Source: an uncultured Verrucomicrobia subdivision 3 bacterium
GTDB taxonomy: Bacteria > Verrucomicrobiota > Verrucomicrobiae > Limisphaerales > UBA11358
Length of the DNA stretch: 10,803 nucleotides
Direction: 5' to 3'
NCBI GenBank assembly: GCA_903921455.1
Contig: CAIXPZ010000175.1
Coordinates: 1-10,803, forward strand
How positions within the stretch are numbered: position 1 is the stretch's first letter; the number at the start of each line of letters is the position of its first letter. The notes below the pieces were generated by a model. The model saw only the letters and a program-made list of their open reading frames with translations. It made no database searches and was not told where the DNA came from. Of the stretch, positions 5,601 to 10,803 are shown one piece after another. The translations under genes were made by a program, and so were the position numbers.

Positions 5601-7715
5601 GTGAATCGCCCCACTCATTTAGCTCTCGTGTTGCTCGTCAGCCTCGCGCTTAACGCGACCGCGCAAGGCACGGCGTTTACGTATCAAGGCCGGCTCAGCG
5701 ATTCCGGTGCGCCCGCCAATGCGGCCTACAATTTTCGTTTTGCCGTTTACGACGCGGTCACCAACGGCACCCGCGTCAGCGTGCTCCTGACCAATAGTTC
5801 TGTGCCTGTGAGCAACGGCTTGTTCACCGTCACCCTCGAATTCGGCGCCGGCGTTTTTCTTGGCCCTAATTACTGGCTCGATATCGCCGTCGCGCCCGGC
5901 GGCGGCACCAACTACACCACGCTCGCGCCACGCCAGCCGGTGTTGCCGGTGCCATACGCCATGTTTTCCGCGAGTGCGAGCAACCTGCTCGGCACACTGC
6001 CCGCGCCGCAACTCACCGGAACGCTGCCCTCCGCGCAAATTTCCGGCACTTATTCAAGTCAGGTGAATTACGCCAACGCCTCCAATACGTTCACCGGCGC
6101 GTTCACCGGCACCGGCGCGGCGCTGACCAACCTGAATGCTTCGCAGCTCACCAGCGGCACCGTCGCGGATTTGCGGCTTTCGACCAATGTTGCGCTGCTC
6201 GACCACACGCAGACCTTCACTGGCCCGAACACGTTCACCGCCTCCAACAATTTCACCGGCGGCAATGCCTTCACCAACCGCGCCAATAATTTTACCGGCA
6301 CCTTCACGGGTAACGGTGCCGCGCTCACGAATCTGAATGGCAGCCAGATCATCAGCGGCACCGTCGCCGATGCGCGGCTGACCACCAACGTTTCGCTGCT
6401 TGATCATAGCCAGACGAATAGCGGCGACAACACGTTCATTGGTGATAATACCTTTACTGGCACCAACAGCTTCAACAACCTGGGCAACAGCTTCACCGGC
6501 AGTTTTTATGGCAACGGCCTAGTCGGTTGGAATGTCGTTTCCAGCAATGCGGTGCAAGCGGTCATTGACCACGGCTACGTCTTGACCAGCCCGCAGTTCA
6601 CCACCGTGACCATGCCAGTCGCGACGAACGTGTCGGTGGGCGATATTGTGCGGATTTCCGGCGCGGGCGCGGGCGGCTGGCGCGCGCAGGCGAATACCAA
6701 CCAAAGTTTCCTCGGCAATTTTTCCAGTTACCGCAATTCCCCATGGTTCGTCTCCTCAGTTGGCGGCGGCCAGTGGTATTCGCTCGCCTCGTCGGCGGAT
6801 GGCACGCGCATGTATGCGGCTGGCAGTCTGGGGGTGGAGGCTTCCACCGACGCGGGTCATAATTGGGGCGGCGCGATTCCGGCTTTGGCTGGCTCGTGGA
6901 ATTCTGTGGCCACTTCTGCTGATGGTCTCACTGTATTGGCGGCGGTTCCGTCGAAGGCCGTTCAAATTTCTTTCGACGCTGGCACCACTTGGGGGCAAAT
7001 TGGCAGCGTCCTCGCCTCCAATGCTGTGGCGGTTGCCTGTTCGTCTGATGCCAATAAAGCCATCGTCTCGAATAACGGTATCACTGTTTACACCAACAAC
7101 CCCTCTTCTGTCTGGTCCAGCATCGGTGCCGGCGCCGGCACATGGAACGTCGTGGCTTACGCTGGCAGCGGCAACAACTATGCTGCCGGCAGCACCGCCG
7201 GCAAGATCGTCACACTCATTGGCGGGGCGGTTTCCCCGACCAACAAGGCTTGCACCGGTATTGTCATTTCCGCGGACGGAACCAAGCTTGCAGCTTGTTT
7301 TAATCCCGGCGGCATTTACACCTCCACGAACGGCGGCGCATCCTGGACAAACTCGGCTGCGCCGTGGACCACCTGGAACTGTCTTGCCGCCAGTGCCAAT
7401 TGCAACCAACTCTTCGCCGGCATCAATAACGGCGTTATCTACGCCTCGGGAAATTTCGGCGCAAACTGGACGTCGATTAGTGGGGTGAGTAATTCTGTGT
7501 GGAGTGCGCTTGCCGTTTCAGCCGACGCCAGCAAACTCGCCGCTGGAGCCAGCGGCTCCGGCACCGGGTTGTTTTATTCCAGTGCTTCGACACAGAGCAC
7601 CACCTCTACGAATGGCGTCCTTTCCGGCAGTCAGGGGACCGCGGTTGAATTACAATGTATCGGAAACAACCAATTCATGCCCGTGAGCTCGGCAGGCGCG
7701 CTTTGGTCTAACTAG
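5601..7715 (+). CDS. Large secreted protein: fibre-like repeats plus predicted seven-bladed beta-propeller
   Basis: I prefer the GTG at 5601 (704 residues) over a TTG at 5571, because it gives a standard signal peptide: MNRP, then a leucine-rich core, with cleavage after Ala21 (NATA-QG). After this comes FTYQGRL (26-32) and a beta-rich domain to about 125, an N-terminus typical of verrucomicrobial and planctomycete surface proteins. Residues 162-313 carry a 67-residue repeat (NxFTGxFxGxGAALTNLN), reminiscent of phage tail fibres and adhesins. Residues 392-665 hold seven W-x-x-[LV]-A-x-S-A-D repeats about 36-42 residues apart. Four are followed by Asp-box/BNR motifs such as STDAGHNW (415-422), SFDAGTTW (457-464), STNGGASW (575-582) and SGNFGANW (616-623), which predicts a seven-bladed propeller. 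The end, GTAVELQCIGNNQFMPV to LWSN, shows no PEP-CTERM or LPXTG sorting signal. It probably acts at the cell surface or extracellularly; no catalytic residues were recognised. It lies 48 bp after the cytochrome gene. Confidence 0.88.
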   Translation: MNRPTHLALVLLVSLALNATAQGTAFTYQGRLSDSGAPANAAYNFRFAVYDAVTNGTRVSVLLTNSSVPVSNGLFTVTLEFGAGVFLGPNYWLDIAVAPGGGTNYTTLAPRQPVLPVPYAMFSASASNLLGTLPAPQLTGTLPSAQISGTYSSQVNYANASNTFTGAFTGTGAALTNLNASQLTSGTVADLRLSTNVALLDHTQTFTGPNTFTASNNFTGGNAFTNRANNFTGTFTGNGAALTNLNGSQIISGTVADARLTTNVSLLDHSQTNSGDNTFIGDNTFTGTNSFNNLGNSFTGSFYGNGLVGWNVVSSNAVQAVIDHGYVLTSPQFTTVTMPVATNVSVGDIVRISGAGAGGWRAQANTNQSFLGNFSSYRNSPWFVSSVGGGQWYSLASSADGTRMYAAGSLGVEASTDAGHNWGGAIPALAGSWNSVATSADGLTVLAAVPSKAVQISFDAGTTWGQIGSVLASNAVAVACSSDANKAIVSNNGITVYTNNPSSVWSSIGAGAGTWNVVAYAGSGNNYAAGSTAGKIVTLIGGAVSPTNKACTGIVISADGTKLAACFNPGGIYTSTNGGASWTNSAAPWTTWNCLAASANCNQLFAGINNGVIYASGNFGANWTSISGVSNSVWSALAVSADASKLAAGASGSGTGLFYSSASTQSTTSTNGVLSGSQGTAVELQCIGNNQFMPVSSAGALWSN
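6084..6539 (+). repeat. 201-bp in-frame tandem repeat (two full copies and a partial third)
   Basis: Inside the large secreted-protein gene, unit 1 begins at 6084 (NTFTGAFTGTGAALTNLN), unit 2 at 6285 (NNFTGTFTGNGAALTNLN) and a partial unit 3 at 6486 (NSFTGSFYGNGLVGWNVV). The period is exactly 67 codons. Units 1 and 2 continue in parallel through SGTVAD-RL-TNV-LLDH. The repeat appears to build an elongated, beta-rich shaft. Confidence 0.85.
6774..7622 (+). repeat. Seven propeller-blade repeats within the secreted protein
   Basis: Blade starts fall at residues 392, 433, 475, 515, 551, 592 and 634 (from the GTG start), each with a form of WxxLAxSADGxxxxAA. Blades 3 and 5 lack the leading Trp. 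Blades 1, 2, 5 and 6 have clear Asp boxes, while blades 3, 4 and 7 are degenerate or lack them. Seven units of about 40 residues match a Ycf48/BNR-type seven-bladed propeller. Confidence 0.75.
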
Positions 7716-7856
7716 ATGACGTGACGCCTGACGCGGGGCGGATATCGAGCAAAAACTGTCATGTGCCACTGGCGCGTGGCTGGGTTTCACGTCGCGGACG
7801 ACTCGACACTGTCACCCTCGGCAGTATTTTTCCACCCGATAGACCTATATTAAATA

Positions 7857-7878
7857 GCTATCCGCCTGCCGGGATAGC
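7857..7878. repeat. Inverted repeat, 7-bp arms with 8-nt loop
   Basis: GCTATCC (7857-7863) and GGATAGC (7872-7878) are exact complements. They sit at the left edge of the 21-bp array, where the repeat pattern fades. The element could be a modest transcription barrier for either convergent gene, but no T tract follows. Confidence 0.35.
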
Positions 7879-7881
7879 ATT

Positions 7882-8049
7882 GGAAATAAGTGGATACCCC
7901 AGATCATTCCGCGACGTCGCAGAATCATTTTGAGGCATTCCCGGACCGTCCGGCGCAGTCCCCGAATCGTCTGGGGACGACGCGGAACGACACAGTGACG
8001 CTCCTGAACAATGCGGGGACGTCCCCGAACGGCACGGGAAAGCTCCGCC
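7882..8049 (-). repeat. Degenerate 21-bp tandem array encoding SGTSPND-like heptads
   Basis: Eight consecutive 21-bp units read on the minus strand as GGAFPCR, SGTSPHC, SGASLCR, SASSPDD, SGTAPDG, PGMPQND, SATSRND and LGYPLIS. The six central units (7903-8028) are the clearest. The DNA consensus on the minus strand is TCGGGGACG followed by TCCCCGAAYGAT. On the plus strand, GAC/GAA trinucleotides alternate at 12 and 9 bp, which keeps the 21-bp period through all units with no indels. The unit contains the self-complementary core GGGGACGTCCCC, perfect at 8015-8026. The copies are strongly diverged yet the period is intact, as expected for an old array kept in phase by codons or by a structural constraint. 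Confidence 0.75.
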
Positions 8050-8134
8050 CAGACTAAAAACCAGCTGCGGAAAGTCGGAATTGTGTCGCTCCAAATGGGG
8101 GAACGGCTCGGCGGGAACGGGGCGGGGGTCGGTA

Positions 8135-8587
8135 TCAGTGCGGCACGGTCGGATTCGGCGGGAGCAAGTCGCGGACGGCTGGGTCGAGGTCGGTGAGTTT
8201 CACGTAGATGATTTCCTCGGTCCGATGCTTCGGTTTTTGCAGCGGGATGCTCGTGATGCGGAGATAGGCATAGCCGTCCTTTTGCCCCATGTATTCCACC
8301 GCCACCGCCGTCTGGGGACTGCCTTGCCGGTAGAGACGCTCGAATATTGTGGCCGGCACGGCGTGGGGCATCGACCCAAAATAAAACATCTCGTTGGTTT
8401 CGTTGCCGAGTATGACCATCGTGAACCCTTGGTTGGAGATGGTGGTGGTATTATTCGTCGGGTTGTAAATCGCGGTGCCCGGAGCACTTGGATGCACATC
8501 GGCGAGCGTGAGATGTTTTGGCGTGGTGCCGCAACCCGCCAGCACGACGACGGCTGCGCCGAACACGAAACTGAGAATGACTTTCAT
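8135..8587 (-). CDS. Predicted lipoprotein of unknown function
   Basis: The 150-residue product begins with a short charged N-terminus (MK), a hydrophobic segment and a lipobox LAGC with the acylated cysteine at position 19. It is therefore predicted to be exported and lipid-anchored, probably to the outer membrane. The mature part is small, with a threonine/asparagine-rich stretch (YNPTNNTTTISNQG, about 41-54) and later segments AVAVEYMGQKDGYAYLRIT and KTEEIIYVKLTD-like sequence, suggesting a beta-rich fold. I recognise no family. The ATG at 8587 is fixed by the lipobox distance and has no Shine-Dalgarno motif. It is the last gene of the parB-def cluster, 42 bp after def, and may be co-transcribed with it. 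Confidence 0.82.
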   Translation of the reverse strand: MKVILSFVFGAAVVVLAGCGTTPKHLTLADVHPSAPGTAIYNPTNNTTTISNQGFTMVILGNETNEMFYFGSMPHAVPATIFERLYRQGSPQTAVAVEYMGQKDGYAYLRITSIPLQKPKHRTEEIIYVKLTDLDPAVRDLLPPNPTVPH

Positions 8588-8629
8588 GCTGCGGAATGAA
8601 ATCGTGATTTGCCCGCGAACACCAGCGTT

Positions 8630-9199
8630 TTACTTCTTCCCCAGCGCTTGCTTGGTCATGGCTTGCAGATCATCCAACTCGTCTTGCAACTCGCTCTTGG
8701 TCTTTTTGTCCATGCGGTCGATGAACAGCAGGCCGTTCAAGTGATCCGTCTCATGCTGCACCGCACGCGCGAGCAGGCCGCCGCAACGGAAGGTGATTGG
8801 CTTGCCCTTCGCGTCGAGTGCGGTCACGTCCACCGTGCCGGGTCGGGAAATCTCGGCGAAGATTTCGGGGAAACTAAGACAGCCCTCGCCGCCGGTCACC
8901 GGTTCGCCGGCGGGTGTGACAACCGGATTGATGAGCACGAGCGGCATGATACTGGCGACATCCGTCGGTTTGCCGTCCAACTCCAGCGTGGAGGGGCGGT
9001 CTTTGATTTCGCGGACATCGATCACCGTGAGCTGCTTGGCCACGCCCACCTGCTGCGCGGCCAGGCCCACGCCGTGATTCGCCTCCATCGTGGCGAACAT
9101 GTCGGCGATGAGTTTCTTGATTTCCGGCGTCACGCTTTCAATGCGTTCGCCCTTTTTGCGGAGCACGGGATGGCCGTATTTAACAATTTCGAGAACCAT
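8630..9199 (-). CDS. def: Peptide deformylase
   Basis: This cytoplasmic metalloenzyme removes the formyl group from the initiator methionine of new proteins. All three family motifs are present in the 189-residue sequence: GVGLAAQ (43-49), EGCLS (105-109) and QHETDH (148-153). Cys107, His149 and His153 are the metal ligands and Glu150 is the catalytic base, so the enzyme should be active. The EGCLS form and the length fit bacterial type 1 deformylases. The C-terminus ends in a charged helix rich in Lys, Glu and Asp. The ATG at 9199 lies 6 bp after the parB stop with no Shine-Dalgarno motif, so def is probably translated by coupling to parB. The usual partner fmt (methionyl-tRNA formyltransferase) is not in the window. 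Confidence 0.98.
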   Translation of the reverse strand: MVLEIVKYGHPVLRKKGERIESVTPEIKKLIADMFATMEANHGVGLAAQQVGVAKQLTVIDVREIKDRPSTLELDGKPTDVASIMPLVLINPVVTPAGEPVTGGEGCLSFPEIFAEISRPGTVDVTALDAKGKPITFRCGGLLARAVQHETDHLNGLLFIDRMDKKTKSELQDELDDLQAMTKQALGKK

Positions 9200-9205
9200 G
9201 GAAAA

Positions 9206-10132
9206 TTAATCGGCGTTGATGCCGAGGATTTCTAGAACGTTCTGGAGTTCATCATCGCTGAAGAAGGAGATTTCCACCGCACCCTTGCCCTTGGCGTATT
9301 TGAGGTGGACTTTCGTGCCGAACTTTTCCCGAAGTTTTTCCTCGAGCCGGCCGATGTTGGAATCGATGGGGACAATCGCCGGCGTCTTGGCGTTCTCCGG
9401 CGTCATGCGGCTGGCGCGCGCCTGCAACTTGGCGACCAGCCCCTCCGTCTGCCGCACGTTCAGTCCGTCCTTCACGATGCGTTCGGCGGCGTGCTGCTGG
9501 CTCTGGTCATCCGCCAGCCCAAGGATCACCTTCGCGTGGCCAACGGAAATCCGGCTGGTGCGCAGCAGATTCTGGACGCTGGCTGGCAGCTTCAGGAGAC
9601 GCGTGGCATTGGCCACGGCGGCGCGGCTCTTGCCGACCTTCTTCGCGATTTCCTCCTGCGTGAGCTGGAATTGCTCGGCGAGCTGGGCATAACCAAGGGC
9701 TTCTTCCAGCGCATTGAGATTTTCGCGCTGCAAATTTTCGATGAGCGCCAGTTCCAGCACCGCGCGGTCGTCCGCCACGCGCACGATGACGGGCACTTCC
9801 GGCAGGCCCGCGAGCTGCGCCGCGCGCCAGCGGCGTTCGCCGGCGATGAGTTCAAACGTGCCGTTGTGCTCGCGGACGATGAGCGGCTGCACGATGCCTT
9901 GTTCGCGGATGGAGTCGGCGAGTTCCTTCAGGGCTTCGTCGGAAAATTCCTTGCGCGGCTGGAGCGCGGAGGGGCGGACTTGGTTCAGCGGCACGCGCTG
10001 GACGCGCTCGCGATTGTCGGGCGCAGGCGTCGGCGCCACGGCCGGAGCGGCCGCGGCGGTGGGCAGGGGCGGGACCGGCGGATTGCCGCCCAGCAGCGCG
10101 CCCAGCCCGCGTCCTAAGGCAGGTTTTGACAT
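9206..10132 (-). CDS. parB: Chromosome-partitioning protein ParB
   Basis: ParB binds parS sites near the replication origin, spreads as a CTP-dependent clamp and works with the ParA ATPase to segregate chromosomes. The 308-residue protein has the typical N-terminal ParA-contact peptide (LGRGLGALLGG, 6-16) and a Pro/Ala-rich linker (about 18-40). Next come the CTP-binding ParB/Srx domain with GERRWRA (98-104) and ENLQREN (132-138), the helix-turn-helix (about 155-182), and GHAKVILGL (198-206). The C-terminal dimerisation part is about 258-308. The ATG at 10132 is chosen because MSKPALGRGLGALL is the family start; longer in-frame extensions would overlap the divergent cvfB-like gene. No Shine-Dalgarno motif is visible. 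parA is absent on both sides within the window, and def follows 6 bp downstream. Confidence 0.97.
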   Translation of the reverse strand: MSKPALGRGLGALLGGNPPVPPLPTAAAAPAVAPTPAPDNRERVQRVPLNQVRPSALQPRKEFSDEALKELADSIREQGIVQPLIVREHNGTFELIAGERRWRAAQLAGLPEVPVIVRVADDRAVLELALIENLQRENLNALEEALGYAQLAEQFQLTQEEIAKKVGKSRAAVANATRLLKLPASVQNLLRTSRISVGHAKVILGLADDQSQQHAAERIVKDGLNVRQTEGLVAKLQARASRMTPENAKTPAIVPIDSNIGRLEEKLREKFGTKVHLKYAKGKGAVEISFFSDDELQNVLEILGINAD

Positions 10133-10243
10133 CGCAGCAGAGTGTCGCAGGCCGGGGAAATTGTCAACGCGCAGCCGCGCGGGGCGGACGATTGCCGCCG
10201 TTTTTTCTCCCGCAACCGCCGTCGCGGGCTTACGCTGTGGGCC
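10133..10243. promoter_or_regulatory. Divergent promoter region between parB and the cvfB-like gene
   Basis: These 111 bp separate two start codons pointing away from each other, so promoters for both genes should lie here or inside the opposite gene. It contains a T6 run (10201-10206) and a small GC-rich stem CCCGC/GCGGG (about 10209-10228). I could not identify -35/-10 elements with confidence. Confidence 0.35.
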
Positions 10244-10803
10244 ATGGCAATCATCGGCCAACGCAATCTGCTCGCCATTGTGCGCGCCTCGCAGCCCGGC
10301 CTCTACCTCGACGGTGGTGAGCTGGGCGAAATTCTTTTGCCCGGCCGCTACATTCCTGCCGGCCTCGCGCCCAAGCAAAAGCTCGATGTCTTTGTGTATC
10401 GCGATTCCGAGGACCGGCTCGTGGCCACCACCGAGAAGCCGCATGCCATGGTCGGCGAGTTCGGCTACATGCAGGTCAAGAACGTGAATCCGCAGATCGG
10501 CGCGTTCCTCGACTGGGGCTTGTCCAAAGATTTGCTGGTGCCGTTCCGCGAACAGGAAGTGCCGTTGCGCGTCGGTGACTGGGCGGTTGTCTATGTCGCG
10601 CTCGACGCGCAGTCCAATCGCATCCTCGCCAGCACGCGGCTGAATCGCCACCTGAACCGCGACACGCCCGCGTATCGCGACGGCCAGCCGGTGAACATAT
10701 TCGTCACCGCCAAGACGCCGCTCGGCTACAACGCCATCGTGGACAACGCGCATTTCGGATTGCTCTACAAAAGCCAGCTCGCCTACGCGCTCAAGATCGG
10801 CGC
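10244..10803 (+). CDS. cvfB: CvfB-like S1-domain RNA-binding protein, 3' end missing
   Basis: The reading frame starts at ATG 10244 and runs off the window after 186 codons. CvfB/YitL-family proteins are cytoplasmic RNA-binding regulators built from S1 domains followed by a winged helix. The visible part matches that layout. An N-terminal S1-like domain (LLAIVRASQPGLYLDGGELG, then EILLPGRYIP) leads into the family stretch VFVYRDSEDRLVATTEKP (49-66). A canonical S1 domain follows with GAFLDWGLSKDLLVPFREQ (86-104) and VGDWAVVYV (110-118). A further S1-like segment begins around 150 (FVTAKTPLGYNAIVDN). About 90-100 residues, including the winged helix, should lie beyond the right edge. The gene diverges from parB. 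There is no Shine-Dalgarno motif before the ATG. Confidence 0.9.
   Translation, partial: MAIIGQRNLLAIVRASQPGLYLDGGELGEILLPGRYIPAGLAPKQKLDVFVYRDSEDRLVATTEKPHAMVGEFGYMQVKNVNPQIGAFLDWGLSKDLLVPFREQEVPLRVGDWAVVYVALDAQSNRILASTRLNRHLNRDTPAYRDGQPVNIFVTAKTPLGYNAIVDNAHFGLLYKSQLAYALKIG

Larger units (their letters stand above)
7716..8134. other. Convergent intergenic region (419 bp)
   Basis: It separates the ends of the secreted-protein gene (plus) and the lipoprotein gene (minus). It contains a weak hairpin GCCAC/GTGGC at 7765-7780 with no T run, an inverted repeat at 7857-7878, and the degenerate 21-bp tandem array at 7882-8049. A minus-strand frame with a TTG start at 8094 and stop at 7858 (78 codons) spans the whole array. 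It is open because the array has no stops in this frame, and I would not call it a gene without expression or homology evidence. No clear intrinsic terminator is visible for either flanking gene. Confidence 0.5.

Noticed and set aside
6646..7488. 280-codon frame overlapping the secreted-protein gene, and the antisense frame 6756-7409
   Set aside because: Both are shadows of the repeat-rich coding frame; their composition (Pro/Arg/Ala or Gly/Arg) does not look like a protein.
7882..8049. CRISPR array
   Set aside because: The units are directly adjacent 21-bp repeats with no unique spacers, and they are strongly diverged; no cas gene is nearby.
7783..8210. parS-like half sites (GTTTCACGT at about 7785 and about 8198)
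   Set aside because: Only one half of the parS palindrome matches in each case; the second half is lost, and one copy lies within lipoprotein codons. Chance is the simpler explanation.
8609..9235. 208-codon plus-strand frame over def
   Set aside because: It is antisense to a clearly functional peptide deformylase with all motifs intact.
9305..10117. Long plus-strand open frame (270 codons) over parB
   Set aside because: It is the antisense shadow of parB. The product is Arg/His/Ala-rich low-quality sequence caused by high GC content.
10133..10753. In-frame upstream extension of parB to about 515 residues
   Set aside because: The extension is antisense to the cvfB-like gene, has no domain-like sequence, and the standard ParB N-terminus (MSKPALGRGLGALL) starts at 10132.

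Overview
The window reads as chromosomal DNA from a Gram-negative bacterium, most likely a verrucomicrobial (Pedosphaera/Limisphaera-like) or related PVC-group organism. The main clues are a membrane DUF2231 protein fused to a planctomycete/verrucomicrobial-type cytochrome c domain, a large secreted protein with the FTYQGRL-type N-terminus common in these bacteria, and an outer-membrane-type lipoprotein. The assignment to phylum is inference; the gene identities below are much firmer. None of the eight gene starts assigned here has a recognisable Shine-Dalgarno sequence.

Layout. (1) Positions 1-91 may be the tail of a gene entering from the left. It is followed by a perfect 30-bp palindrome (165-194) that looks like a TetR/AcrR-type operator. 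(2) Positions 195-1051 hold no intact gene, but protein-like stretches jump between frames, as in decayed genes. (3) cydA and cydB lie on the minus strand (3444 to 1052) and encode a short-Q-loop cytochrome bd quinol oxidase. An 18-bp inverted repeat abuts the cydA start codon. (4) About 1.1 kb without a convincing gene (3463-4582) contains a very GC-rich perfect hairpin with C9/G8 ends. (5) On the plus strand, tRNA-Lys(CUU) is followed 28 bp later by a DUF2231-cytochrome c membrane protein and then by a 704-residue secreted protein. The latter combines 67-residue fibre-like repeats with a predicted seven-bladed beta-propeller. (6) A 420-bp convergent intergenic region carries a degenerate 21-bp tandem array which, read on the minus strand, spells SGTSPND-like heptads. 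(7) A minus-strand cluster parB-def-lipoprotein (10132 to 8135) follows, with parB diverging from a plus-strand cvfB-like gene that runs off the right edge.

Functionally, the window mixes respiration (cytochrome bd and a membrane-anchored cytochrome c), chromosome segregation (ParB, with no adjacent ParA), protein maturation (peptide deformylase) and an S1-type RNA-binding regulator. Most genes are familiar. The points that deserve attention are the palindromic operator-like site, the SGTSPND repeat array, the repeat architecture of the secreted protein, the GC hairpin and the apparent absence of Shine-Dalgarno motifs.
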